The notes under the pieces are model-generated. The model worked only from the letters and a program-made list of their open reading frames with translations, did not search any database and had not been told where the DNA came from. Source: CBDCLY01 sp965218715 (GTDB lineage: Bacteria > Bacteroidota > Bacteroidia > Flavobacteriales_E > Vicingaceae). Taken from it: a DNA stretch of 64,000 nucleotides. Within the stretch, counting starts at the first letter, position 1, and the number at the start of each line of letters is the position of its first letter. Location: the NCBI GenBank assembly GCA_965218715.1, contig CBDCLY010000004.1, positions 33,106-97,105 of the forward strand, written 5' to 3'. Shown here piece after piece: positions 1 to 9,099 of this stretch. Both the position numbers and the translations under genes were made by a program.

Positions 1-404
1 GGTAAAAAGGCAATTATTTTATAAAATGTAATTCTGATATTCTCATTAGCAAGAAATGCAGCAGAAATACTGAGTAATAGAAAATAATTGAGATGCTTTA
101 AAAACACAAAAATGGCCTCTGTTTCAACTATTGCTGAATTCACTCGAACTAACAGATACAATAGAAATAAAAAATACAGCCATATTGCTGGAAATTTTAT
201 TATTTGCATAAAGGCATGTATTCCCTTTTTCGTGAAAAGCAATAAAAAGAACAGAACCACATTCACTGCATTCAAAAGCAACAATCGACTGGCAACAACT
301 GGGTCTAAATGCTCTGCATTATAATAAAATGGCAAAACAATAACCAAGATTCCTAAACCTAGGGAGATAAAGATATTGATGATTTTTGATTTCATCAATT
401 CCAT
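1..404 (-). CDS. O-antigen ligase/polymerase-like membrane protein, N-terminal part
   Basis: The reading frame starts with ATG at 404 and runs off the left edge, giving about 134 residues. Most of it is hydrophobic: a membrane segment at about residues 8-27, another at about 41-56 and others at about 75-90 and 105-120, separated by short charged loops. The ATG directly follows the TAA of the Wzz-like gene upstream (405), so the two are probably translationally coupled. An O-antigen ligase or Wzy-type polymerase is inferred from this topology and from the Wzz-like neighbour; no signature motif is in the visible part. It could be another polytopic exopolysaccharide protein. Confidence 0.55.
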   Translation of the reverse strand, partial: MELMKSKIINIFISLGLGILVIVLPFYYNAEHLDPVVASRLLLLNAVNVVLFFLLLFTKKGIHAFMQIIKFPAIWLYFLFLLYLLVRVNSAIVETEAIFVFLKHLNYFLLLSISAAFLANENIRITFYKIIAFL

Positions 405-1403
405 TTATTTAGGGCTACTAAAAAATTGAAAGTACTGCTTGTATCGCTGGTTAATCGCAATTAATAAAACCTGCAAAAAGACACAAATGATAAAAGAAAC
501 TAATAAAAGCCAGATGACATTGAATGCTGATTGTCGGTTTTTAGGAGTAATTTCTTGGGTAAGGTACGCCTGCTTGGATTTTATCAATTCCATACTCAAC
601 TGATCATTCCTTAGGTTCCTAAATTCGTTTTCTATTTCATTATTAATAGAATTCAATCGATCTATTACTAACTCCAATTCTCTAATTTCTGGCTGATGTT
701 TGTTTAACAGTAATTCCATCAAACTCAGCGTAGAACTTTGACCTAAACTGGGGTTATTGATTCTAATCAATGCCTCCTCCACTTCTTTGGATTGCCCATA
801 AGCCTTTATTTGTATGCTCAATTCTTGAATTTTAGATTTTAGCTTGGCTTTATTTTCCTCTAGTAAAGCTATTTGCCCCTCTCTCGCTTTTATTTGATCA
901 TGTTTAAAACTTGCTAGGAAATCATTGTTCAATTGGTTGATAAAGAACATGATTAAGCTTGATAATTTTTTCGCCATCTCAAGGTCCGGATGCTTTGAAT
1001 GAACCTCAATTTCATTCAAATGACTTATGTCAACCTGATAGTATTTAATCAATTGATAATAGTCTTCAGAGCTTTGGCAACAAGAAGGGGTTGTTTGTAG
1101 GCTTAAGGATTGTAAACTATCACAAACTAGCTTAGCTAGATTATTCGAATAAGCAAAACTTTGAATTCTCTTTATCTCTGAAAGGTTTACCGAGATGTCT
1201 ACAAAGTCTTGTTCTAAAATGGTATTATAATTTGCAGTCCCGGAGGCTGTAATGTAGAACCTAAGCTGGCTATGGAATTTATTAAATACAAAAAAATAAC
1301 AAGAAACACTGACAATAATAGCAACTAAGAATGAAACAAGACTTATGCGTTTTCGCTTATGTCCAATTTCTTTAATCAGCTGACTGGCATTTAAATCATC
1401 CAT
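405..1403 (-). CDS. Wzz-like polysaccharide chain-length/co-polymerase protein
   Basis: 332 residues with the two-helix layout of polysaccharide co-polymerases: a short cytoplasmic N-terminus, a membrane helix at about 22-41, a long predicted coiled-coil periplasmic domain (about 130-285, rich in K/E/Q/L with few prolines) and a second membrane helix at about 298-320. There is no C-terminal tyrosine-kinase domain, so this is a Wzz-type protein and not a Wzc-type. It lies 13 bp downstream of a T9SS cargo gene and directly abuts the membrane gene at 404. The likely role is controlling chain length of a surface polysaccharide. The family is assigned from architecture, since sequence conservation is low. 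Confidence 0.65.
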   Translation of the reverse strand: MDDLNASQLIKEIGHKRKRISLVSFLVAIIVSVSCYFFVFNKFHSQLRFYITASGTANYNTILEQDFVDISVNLSEIKRIQSFAYSNNLAKLVCDSLQSLSLQTTPSCCQSSEDYYQLIKYYQVDISHLNEIEVHSKHPDLEMAKKLSSLIMFFINQLNNDFLASFKHDQIKAREGQIALLEENKAKLKSKIQELSIQIKAYGQSKEVEEALIRINNPSLGQSSTLSLMELLLNKHQPEIRELELVIDRLNSINNEIENEFRNLRNDQLSMELIKSKQAYLTQEITPKNRQSAFNVIWLLLVSFIICVFLQVLLIAINQRYKQYFQFFSSPK

Positions 1404-1416
1404 ACATTAACGAGGC

Positions 1417-3195
1417 TTAATGAGCAATGATAAGCTTTTTAAGAACGCTTTCTTTTCCATTGTTAAATTTCATGTAATAAATCCCATTTTTTAAATGCCT
1501 TACATTGTATTGAAATTTATCTTTCCCATTAATACTAAACTCGTCAATTGTAGCTCCATCAAGACCAAAAACTTTTACATTGGAATTGGAAGAGTTTAAA
1601 AACCTAAATTGAACAATGTCTGAACCTGGATTAGGAAACACACTAATATTATCTGTAGCCTGTTTCTTTTGATTTAGGCCAACTGGTTGTTTGACCTCAA
1701 AACCTTGACTTAAAAATGCGGTATCAGCTCCAGTTGTGTCATTGGTGTAAAACACATCCCAGAAACCGAAAGCGGCATTAGAGCCCAAAACTAGCTGTCC
1801 AGTAACAGGAAAATTGGATATATTAAGGTTATTGATTCGAATATTAGTGTTTCCATTATTAATCCAGGCCTTGTTCATTGTTCCTGAACTTTGCAAGTAA
1901 TTGTAACTGCCGGACATGAGCAAAGTAATTGTGTCACCTTGAATGCCACAGTCTGGACTAATTTCAATTGAATTAAAATCGATATTAACTGCATCAGTTA
2001 CAAATAAGGTATCGAAAATGAGGCTATCGAAAATTACCCCAAAATCATAAACCCCAACATTGGTCTGAGGAGGTATTACAAAGCTTCCAATTACTGTATC
2101 ATTATTTAATACTACAGCATTTCTAAGTGGTATTTCAACAGTATCCTTTTTTATGAAAAACTTTGCTCTTTGCCCTAATTTTCTAAAATATTTATTTTTT
2201 TGAAAAGTTGTTAGTTTCACATTAGTAGAATTTCCTCTAAAAAGAACAGAAGGATCACAAATAAATGGTCTTCTTACATAAAATTGGTTAAAGTGGGAAA
2301 ATGCAGTTCCATTGCTTGAGTCTGACCAAATCATGTTGAATGCCCCATAGGAAGAAACACTTGGTATTACTACCGTTCCAGTTCCAGAGAAGGAGTCAAT
2401 TCTTACTATATTTTCCATTCTAAAAGAATCCTGACCTTTTGTAAACTCAACCTTATTTAAAGTGGCTGTATTGGTAATAAATCCAGTGGTTTTTATAAAA
2501 TAAAGGCTTATGGTATCCATTGGATAACCACTATTACTGCTAATGAATGTTGGTGTTCCAACAACTCTAAAATCAAGAGGTTCATAGATTGTGTCAGTTA
2601 AATTACTATCTAAAATAAGGTAAATATCATATTCACCAATAGGAATCGTTTTTGACACCCTAAAACTGGTCTCAAATTCATACTGATTGATGAAAGTTAA
2701 AGAATCCAAGGCCATCACATTTGACCCATTTTTGACATAAGCCTTGGCTCTTCCAGTATTGGTAAAGCGAGTTCTTCCACTGGCATCTAAAGTTCTTTTA
2801 TTAAGCAAATAGTACACGCCTGATGAAGAAATACTTAGTTCTTCTCTAATCCTAAATGACCCATTTACCGACACGGGTGTATTGATAAGCGAGTCAGCAA
2901 AATAGATTATTGAATAGCTTTGGCTTCTTCTATTTTTAGGTATTATGACGGTTCCATATAATCTACTACCGTTTGAATTTAGATATAGTCCTTTTACTTT
3001 TAGTGTATCACCAGATTTATGCATTATTACTTTTCTTCTTATTTCATTTTGAGAAAAGGAGCCGGAAAATTTATAGAAGGATACTTGAACTGTATCTCCT
3101 CTATAACCATACCCGTTTGATACTCCAACTTGACAATAAACTGTGCAACAAACAAAAAGAGTTAATACTATTGAAGAAAGTATTTTATAAAACAT
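1417..3195 (-). CDS. T9SS type A sorting domain-containing surface protein
   Basis: 592 residues. There is a signal peptide at about 1-21 (ending near VYCQVG) and a C-terminal type A sorting domain of about 75 residues with the FPNPGSD box, the GLDG segment and a terminal KKLIIAH. The body holds about three beta-rich modules that each begin with a G-x-x-GDT motif (near 33, 222 and 421). The last one, with LQSSGTMNKAWINN, closely resembles the N-terminal module of the next gene upstream (3207-5540). No catalytic motif is seen; an adhesive or structural cell-surface role exported by T9SS is inferred. It sits 11 bp after the previous gene and 13 bp before the Wzz-like gene. Confidence 0.85.
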   Translation of the reverse strand: MFYKILSSIVLTLFVCCTVYCQVGVSNGYGYRGDTVQVSFYKFSGSFSQNEIRRKVIMHKSGDTLKVKGLYLNSNGSRLYGTVIIPKNRRSQSYSIIYFADSLINTPVSVNGSFRIREELSISSSGVYYLLNKRTLDASGRTRFTNTGRAKAYVKNGSNVMALDSLTFINQYEFETSFRVSKTIPIGEYDIYLILDSNLTDTIYEPLDFRVVGTPTFISSNSGYPMDTISLYFIKTTGFITNTATLNKVEFTKGQDSFRMENIVRIDSFSGTGTVVIPSVSSYGAFNMIWSDSSNGTAFSHFNQFYVRRPFICDPSVLFRGNSTNVKLTTFQKNKYFRKLGQRAKFFIKKDTVEIPLRNAVVLNNDTVIGSFVIPPQTNVGVYDFGVIFDSLIFDTLFVTDAVNIDFNSIEISPDCGIQGDTITLLMSGSYNYLQSSGTMNKAWINNGNTNIRINNLNISNFPVTGQLVLGSNAAFGFWDVFYTNDTTGADTAFLSQGFEVKQPVGLNQKKQATDNISVFPNPGSDIVQFRFLNSSNSNVKVFGLDGATIDEFSINGKDKFQYNVRHLKNGIYYMKFNNGKESVLKKLIIAH

Positions 3196-3206
3196 AAGGA
3201 TCTGGA

Positions 3207-5540
3207 TCAGTGCGCAATGATGACTTTATTAATCTTCCCTTGGTAAGAAATAAAATATAGGCCATTTGGAATTCCGCTCATGTCGAGGTTAATAGAATTC
3301 TTATCCATTTTTAGTTCAAGCAACAATTCGCCAGTTATGCTTTGAATTCTTAAAAGGTCTCCCAATTGGGTTTGTTCAGATAAGTTCACCACTAGATTAT
3401 CATTTGCAGGGTTTGGATAGCTTTGTAATCCGTCCAACGCCAATATATGTTCATTAAGGCTTGTTACAATCACACAATTTGAAGTATCACTACAACCATT
3501 AAAATTTACTATTACTGCATAAGAACCCGGAACTGCGCTTGTAAATGATTGGTTAGTCGCCCCGTTTATTCCTTGGTTTCCATTGTTGCAATCTATCCAT
3601 TGGTAGGTTCCACCTGTTTGTGCAGACGTAAGTACACCTAAATTTTGGCTAACATTTAAATTCACGGTATCTAAACTTAAGTTTAATGTAATTGTAGAAT
3701 CACAACCACTTGCATTAGTCATCACAAATGTTGGTGTATTTGTAGAGGTTGTATAGGTGTTGCCATCTATCCAAGTATAAGAGTTACATGCTGTAACGCT
3801 TGCTGTTCCTGTATTGCTATTTCCAATTCCAACGAGAACGGTGTCTGTGGTAAAACAGCTAGATGATGAAGTTGCTACTACAAAATATTTTCCAGGTTTG
3901 TTAGCATAAATACTTTGGGTAGTATCTATGAATTCTAGACCACTATAAACAGCAACTCCTGGGTAAAGCGGATTATTTTGGCCTATATTGTAAGTAATGA
4001 AGAAATTGCCATTCTGCACAGCCAAAAAATGCCTCCTGTAATTCCCTGACATCCCAATTATGGTATCTGAAGTAAAATTAGTCCAAGTGCTTCCATCAAA
4101 TTGATGAACTGTGAATTGATTACCCCAAGAATTAATTGATAAGGACGGAACATAGAGGTAATTGTTTTCGTCGACTATTGTATTTAAGTAACTAGTACCT
4201 GGCAGACCAAGAGGGATACTTGGCATGGGTGCCCAAATATTGTTTTTAAACTCCATTACTCTGGTTCCACCATTGTCAACATCTCTATAAATTAAAGTTG
4301 GAACTCCACTGATGATGTGAAATTGAACATCATAGGCTCTTCCGCTTGTAATGCTAACAGGTCCAACATAGGTCCATCCAGTTAAGGAATCATATCGCTT
4401 CACCGATGCTTTATCTCCATTTGTTTGTCGATCATTATAAGCAACATAGGGTGTACCATTGTCAACGTCAAAACTTAAAAATATGGGTCTAGTATTGGGT
4501 GCAATGGTATCATTGCCAACAAAATTCCAGTTGCTGCCATCAAACTTCTTTACACTTAGCGAGTTAATTCCAAAGTTTAGGTATGCCACATAAAGCTCCC
4601 CATTATCTATTTCAAGATCTAATAGATGGATACTTGGTCCTACACCTGGAATCCCAACAGGAATCCATGTATTCCCATCATACCTGCTAACTGCAAGTCT
4701 TCCATTTAACCGGTGGGCCAAATAGGGTTCGCCATTTAAAAACTCCATGTCGGAATAGGTAGAACCAACTAAATCCTCAGAAATATAAACCCATTGAGAA
4801 CCAACCAATTTATAAACGTTTAGAGGACCGCCCTGTTCAACCATGTAAACATCATGTCCATTGGCAAAAATTAATCGCTCTTGATTATAAGTCTTGAAAG
4901 TGTTTTTGCTTAAGTCACTCCATATTTTTACGCTATCATTAAAATAATACCACTCATGAAAATTAGAAGGATTATTAAGGCTTAGAAGGGCAGAATCTCC
5001 ATCACAAATACTAGTTGTAACACCTTGTGCGATAGTAGATAAAGGAGTTGGATTTATTCTCAAATTCAAAGCAATTATTGAATCCATTCCTTGAGAACTT
5101 TGAAGGGTATCGTAGTAAAAACCAGAATTGGTATAGGTGGTTCCATTTTGAGGCCAAGTGTATTGATCGCAATGAATTTCAACTTTTTTGACTGTAAAGG
5201 ATGGAAAAAATCGAATAAATGTTTGCGCTAGGGTATCCTCTCCCCTAACCGACCATGTTCCAGGCAAAGTATTAGGGCTTAAATAAACTGTTGCACTTGC
5301 AGAATCTTTAGATATTGGATTAAAATTTTGAAAGGGAATTGAAGTGCCTCCACTTTTATTCAACCAAACCTTATTGATGGTTCCTGAACTTTGTAAGAAA
5401 AAATCTGGACCTGACAATAAAACTTGCAAGGTGTCCCCTTGGTAGCCTTCTCGTGGCGACATAGAAACGGAAACTTGTGCAATGTTAATAAAGGGGATAC
5501 AAATAAATGTTGCAAGTAGTAATAGTAGATTTTTTCTCAT
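3207..5540 (-). CDS. T9SS type A sorting domain-containing surface protein
   Basis: 777 residues from the chosen ATG at 5540. An upstream in-frame start at 5585 exists, but the typical signal peptide (MRKNLLLLLATFICIPF) begins at 5540. After an N-terminal GYQGDT module with LQSSGTINKVWLN, the middle contains repeated blocks of the kind (S/T)-YDG-W-VG with blade-like spacing, suggesting a beta-propeller. Next come two short Cys-containing segments (CDSTITLNL, CSDTSNCVIV) and a C-terminal sorting domain with the SYPNPANDNL box ending KVIIAH. It is probably the first gene of a minus-strand operon running to position 1. Function is unknown beyond secretion to the cell surface. Confidence 0.85.
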   Translation of the reverse strand: MRKNLLLLLATFICIPFINIAQVSVSMSPREGYQGDTLQVLLSGPDFFLQSSGTINKVWLNKSGGTSIPFQNFNPISKDSASATVYLSPNTLPGTWSVRGEDTLAQTFIRFFPSFTVKKVEIHCDQYTWPQNGTTYTNSGFYYDTLQSSQGMDSIIALNLRINPTPLSTIAQGVTTSICDGDSALLSLNNPSNFHEWYYFNDSVKIWSDLSKNTFKTYNQERLIFANGHDVYMVEQGGPLNVYKLVGSQWVYISEDLVGSTYSDMEFLNGEPYLAHRLNGRLAVSRYDGNTWIPVGIPGVGPSIHLLDLEIDNGELYVAYLNFGINSLSVKKFDGSNWNFVGNDTIAPNTRPIFLSFDVDNGTPYVAYNDRQTNGDKASVKRYDSLTGWTYVGPVSITSGRAYDVQFHIISGVPTLIYRDVDNGGTRVMEFKNNIWAPMPSIPLGLPGTSYLNTIVDENNYLYVPSLSINSWGNQFTVHQFDGSTWTNFTSDTIIGMSGNYRRHFLAVQNGNFFITYNIGQNNPLYPGVAVYSGLEFIDTTQSIYANKPGKYFVVATSSSSCFTTDTVLVGIGNSNTGTASVTACNSYTWIDGNTYTTSTNTPTFVMTNASGCDSTITLNLSLDTVNLNVSQNLGVLTSAQTGGTYQWIDCNNGNQGINGATNQSFTSAVPGSYAVIVNFNGCSDTSNCVIVTSLNEHILALDGLQSYPNPANDNLVVNLSEQTQLGDLLRIQSITGELLLELKMDKNSINLDMSGIPNGLYFISYQGKINKVIIAH

Positions 5541-5590
5541 GATGCTAGTAAAATTGATAAATACAAAATAAGAATTAAAATGCAATAAAA

Positions 5591-5618
5591 AAAGCCCTAC
5601 TGGTAGAAGTAGGGCTTT
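5591..5618 (-). terminator. Rho-independent terminator
   Basis: Perfect 10-bp inverted repeat (AAAGCCCTAC / GTAGGGCTTT) with an 8-nt loop, followed on the minus strand by a T-run. It lies just after the stop of the HYR/T9SS gene (5640) and separates it from the downstream operon. Confidence 0.9.
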
Positions 5619-5639
5619 TGAAGTTTAGTTATATATCTA

Positions 5640-8600
5640 CTATTTACTTAGTGCAATCTTTTTCCATTGGTCTTTATAACGCACTAAATATAGTCCATCT
5701 GCAAAGGTGGATAGGTCTACCTTTACTTGATTGGTAAGCAATTTCTTTTCATAAACTAATTTTCCATTTGCATCGTAAATCCTTATCAGATCAGATTGAC
5801 TTATTTCTCCTTTAGCTAGAAGTGTAAAGCTTCCTCTGGTAGGATTAGGGAATACATCTATGCTTAAATTGGATGCAAAATCTCTATGATTCAACTGACT
5901 AAATTCTGGGATTATGGGAGCTTTAGTTTGAAAAAGCTGAGAAGCAGACCACTTATTTCCGGAAGTTGTTCCGTAGGCACAAACACTTTTTATTTGCCAT
6001 TCATAATTAGTAGATGGACTTAATCCCGTTAACCAATTTAGATTCCTTGGATGCTGAGCAACATCGGCAATCCAAGTTCCACTTCCAACTTCTCTATACC
6101 TTATTCTATATTTAATTGAATTGCTTTGTGTAGTCCAATTCATTCTCGCTTGAACATCTTGAATAGGTCCTGTGCTTAATCCTGTAGGATTTAAGCAAGG
6201 ATTAGCCAAGGTTTTGAATTTCACAACATAAGCTAACTTAGTCCAGCCAGATGGCATTCTTGCCATCACAGACCAAACGTACTTTGTATCTGGACTTAGA
6301 TTATCGACACGATAGGTGCCAGCATTTGCATTTCTAAAATATACATTGTCCCATGGTGGCGAACTAGCTTCTCTAATGACCACCTTATAGGAAATAGCAC
6401 CAGAAACTTTTGTCCAAGATAAGGTTGCTGCTGTATCCTGAATGAACAAAGTTCTTAAGTTCATTGGAGCACCACAAGTTGGATCATCTGTCATGGTAGA
6501 TGAACTTACCGAAAAACAGCCATTATTATCTGTCAGAGTTAAGGTATACACTCCATTTGATAAGCCTGAAATTGAAGTTGAAGTAGCTCCGTTTGACCAA
6601 GCGTAAGTATAAGGTGATATTCCACCACTAACTGATGAGGATATCTTTCCATCTGCATTTCCTATGCAGGTAACAATACTATCTACAGAAGTTAATAAAG
6701 CAATTGCCATTGGTTCGCTAAGAACTATTGAACTTGATGCGCTAGAACAGGTTCCTGATGAAACAGTGACCGTATAGGTCCCAGCAATTAAACCAGATGC
6801 ATTTGCATTTGTTGACCCATTACTCCAGAGGTAGGTATAAGTTCCATTGCCACCACTTCCTTGAGCAGTTGCGCTTCCTGTTGAATTTCCAAAACAATCT
6901 ATATTGGCTTGTGAGCTAAATGAAACACCGACACTAAAGGAATCCACAACAGTTACTATAGCAGAACCTGTTGCCATGTTTGCACTTCCATCACTAGCGG
7001 TTAATGTAATTGTATTGGCACCTATATCAACACAAGTAAATGCGCTTTGATTCAAACTTAAACTTGGAGCACCACAATTATCTGAGCTGCCATTGTCCAC
7101 ATCTCCAGCAACAATACTTGCACTTCCGGTACCATCAAGATAAACCGTGATGTTTTGGGTGGATGCTGTTGGCGCTGTTGAATCTACCACAGTAACTGTA
7201 GAAGTTGCCGTACTCATGTTGGAATTGGCATCAGTTGCAGTAAGTGTAACTGTATTGCTTCCAATGTTTGCACAAGTAAAGCTATTGATGTCAATGCTTA
7301 AACTAGTTGAACCACAATTATCGGCACTGCCATTGTCTACATCATTTGCTGTAATGCTTGCATTTCCAGAACCGTCTAAATAAACCGTAATGTTTTGTGC
7401 ACTAGCAGTTGAGGAAATGGTATCCATTACCGTTACAGTTGAGGTTGCAGTACTGGAATTTGAGTTGCCATCAGTTGCGGTTAAAGTCACCGTATTGGCT
7501 CCTATATCTGCACAGGTGAAGCTGTTAATATTTATTCCAAGACTTGGTGTACCACAATTATCTGAACTGCCATTGTCTATATCACCAGCAGTAATGCTTG
7601 CATTTCCAGTACCATCTAAATAAACGTTGATGTTTTGAGCACTTGCTGTAGGGGCAGTACTATCGATAACGGTCACCGTTGCAGAACCTGTTGCCATGTT
7701 TGCACTTCCATCACTAGCGGTTAATGTAATTGTATTGGCACCTAAATCAACACAAGTAAATGCGCTTTGATTCAAATTTAAACTTGGAGCACCACAATTA
7801 TCTGTGCTACCATTGTCTATATCTCCAGCAACAATGCTTGCACTTCCGATACCATCAAGATAAACCGTGATGTTTTGTGTGGATACTGTTGGCGCTGTTG
7901 AATCTACCACAGTTACAGTAGAAGTTGCCGTACTCATATTGGAATTGCCATCAGTTGCAGTAAGTGTAACTGTATTGCTTCCAATGTTTGCACAAGTAAA
8001 GCTATTGATGTCAATGCTTAAACTAGTTGAGCCACAATTATCTGCACTGCCATTGTCTACATCATTCGCAGTGATACTGGCATTTCCAGAACCGTCTAAA
8101 TAAACCGTAATGTTTTGTGCACTAGCAGTTGAGGAAATGGTATCCATTACCGTTACAGTTGAGGTTGCAGTACTGGAATTTGAGTTGCCATCAGTTGCGG
8201 TTAAAGTCACCGTATTGGCTCCTATATCTGCACAGGTGAAGCTGTTAATGTTTATTCCTAGACTTGGTGTACCACAATTATCTGCACTACCATTATCTAA
8301 ATCATTGGCTGTAATGCTAGCATTTCCAGTACCATCTAAATAAACGTTGATGTTTTGAGCACTTGCTGTAGGGGCAGTACTATCGATAACAGTCACTGTT
8401 GCAGAACCTGTTGCCATGTTTGCACTTCCATCACTAGCTGTTAATGTAATTGTATTGGCACCTATATCAACACATGTAAATGCGCTTTGATTCAAACTTA
8501 AACTTGGAGCACCACAATTATCTGTGCTACCATTGTCTATATCTCCAGCAACAATGCTTGCACTTCCGGTACCATCAAGATAAACCGTGATGTTTTGTGT

Positions 8601-8930
8601 GGATACTGTTGGCGCTGTTGAATCTACCACAGTTACAGTAGAAGTTGCCGTACTCATATTGGAATTGCCATCAGTTGCAGTAAGTGTAACTGTATTGCTT
8701 CCAATGTTTGCACAAGTAAAGCTATTGATGTCGATGCTTAAATTTTGCACAGAACAATTGTCTGCACTTCCATTGTCCACATCTCCAGCAACAATGCTTG
8801 CATTTCCAGAACCGTCTAAATAAACCGTTATGTTTTGTGCACTAGCAGTTGAGGCAATGGTATCCATTACCGTTACAGTTGAGGTTGCAGTACTGGAATT
8901 TGAGTTGCCATCAGTTGCGGTTAAAGTCAC
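5640..8930 (-). CDS. HYR/SprB-repeat T9SS surface protein, C-terminal fragment of a frameshifted gene
   Basis: 1096 residues from the first internal ATG. The frame is actually open upstream to about 9043, where one extra base breaks it from the fragment at 9022-10839. From N to C it contains about eight tandem 80-residue hyalin-like (HYR) repeats (NITVYLDG, DNGS-DNCG, FTC-DIGANT-TLTA), then two SprB repeats (near 660-805, with YLWSNGST and AGTYTVTV), two fibronectin type III-like domains (about 806-1000) and a type A T9SS sorting domain with VFPNPTRGSF. It was probably a single cell-surface adhesin of about 1730 residues. The repeats are nearly identical at the DNA level with a 720-bp higher-order period. 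A terminator follows at 5591-5618. Confidence 0.85.
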   Translation of the reverse strand: MTLTATDGNSNSSTATSTVTVMDTIASTASAQNITVYLDGSGNASIVAGDVDNGSADNCSVQNLSIDINSFTCANIGSNTVTLTATDGNSNMSTATSTVTVVDSTAPTVSTQNITVYLDGTGSASIVAGDIDNGSTDNCGAPSLSLNQSAFTCVDIGANTITLTASDGSANMATGSATVTVIDSTAPTASAQNINVYLDGTGNASITANDLDNGSADNCGTPSLGININSFTCADIGANTVTLTATDGNSNSSTATSTVTVMDTISSTASAQNITVYLDGSGNASITANDVDNGSADNCGSTSLSIDINSFTCANIGSNTVTLTATDGNSNMSTATSTVTVVDSTAPTVSTQNITVYLDGIGSASIVAGDIDNGSTDNCGAPSLNLNQSAFTCVDLGANTITLTASDGSANMATGSATVTVIDSTAPTASAQNINVYLDGTGNASITAGDIDNGSSDNCGTPSLGININSFTCADIGANTVTLTATDGNSNSSTATSTVTVMDTISSTASAQNITVYLDGSGNASITANDVDNGSADNCGSTSLSIDINSFTCANIGSNTVTLTATDANSNMSTATSTVTVVDSTAPTASTQNITVYLDGTGSASIVAGDVDNGSSDNCGAPSLSLNQSAFTCVDIGANTITLTASDGSANMATGSAIVTVVDSFSVGVSFSSQANIDCFGNSTGSATAQGSGGNGTYTYLWSNGSTNANASGLIAGTYTVTVSSGTCSSASSSIVLSEPMAIALLTSVDSIVTCIGNADGKISSSVSGGISPYTYAWSNGATSTSISGLSNGVYTLTLTDNNGCFSVSSSTMTDDPTCGAPMNLRTLFIQDTAATLSWTKVSGAISYKVVIREASSPPWDNVYFRNANAGTYRVDNLSPDTKYVWSVMARMPSGWTKLAYVVKFKTLANPCLNPTGLSTGPIQDVQARMNWTTQSNSIKYRIRYREVGSGTWIADVAQHPRNLNWLTGLSPSTNYEWQIKSVCAYGTTSGNKWSASQLFQTKAPIIPEFSQLNHRDFASNLSIDVFPNPTRGSFTLLAKGEISQSDLIRIYDANGKLVYEKKLLTNQVKVDLSTFADGLYLVRYKDQWKKIALSK

Positions 8931-9099
8931 CGTATTGGCTCCTATATCTGCACAGGTGAAGCTGTTAATGTTTATTCCTAGACTTGGTGTACCACAATTA
9001 TCTGAACTGCCATTGTCTATATCACCAGCTGTAAAGCTCGCACTTTCCAGAACCGTTTAGATAAACCGTTATGTTTTGTGTACTAGCAACTGGAGGGAT
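6938..9099 (-). repeat. Tandem 240-bp HYR repeats with 720-bp higher-order period
   Basis: About nine coding repeats of 240 bp. Copies 720 bp apart (for example those beginning near 7381, 8101 and 8821, or 7141, 7861 and 8581) are nearly identical in DNA sequence, whereas neighbouring copies differ clearly. The present array therefore arose by duplication of a three-repeat block. One copy near 9043 carries an extra base that breaks the frame. Confidence 0.9.

Noticed and set aside
88..324. Open frame of 78 residues on the plus strand
   Set aside because: It is antisense to the N-terminal membrane helices of the O-antigen-ligase-like gene (1-404, minus) and has no family features.
5541..5585. 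Upstream in-frame extension of the T9SS gene at 3207
   Set aside because: It would put the signal peptide 15 residues inside the protein; the ATG at 5540 fits better.
7147..9060. Series of plus-strand frames of 76-78 residues repeating every 240/720 bp
   Set aside because: They are mirror images of the coding HYR repeats on the minus strand and have no start context.
9022..9060. Programmed ribosomal frameshift
   Set aside because: The breaks differ in context from gene to gene, lie mostly in plain homopolymers, and no known slippery signal with a downstream structure recurs.
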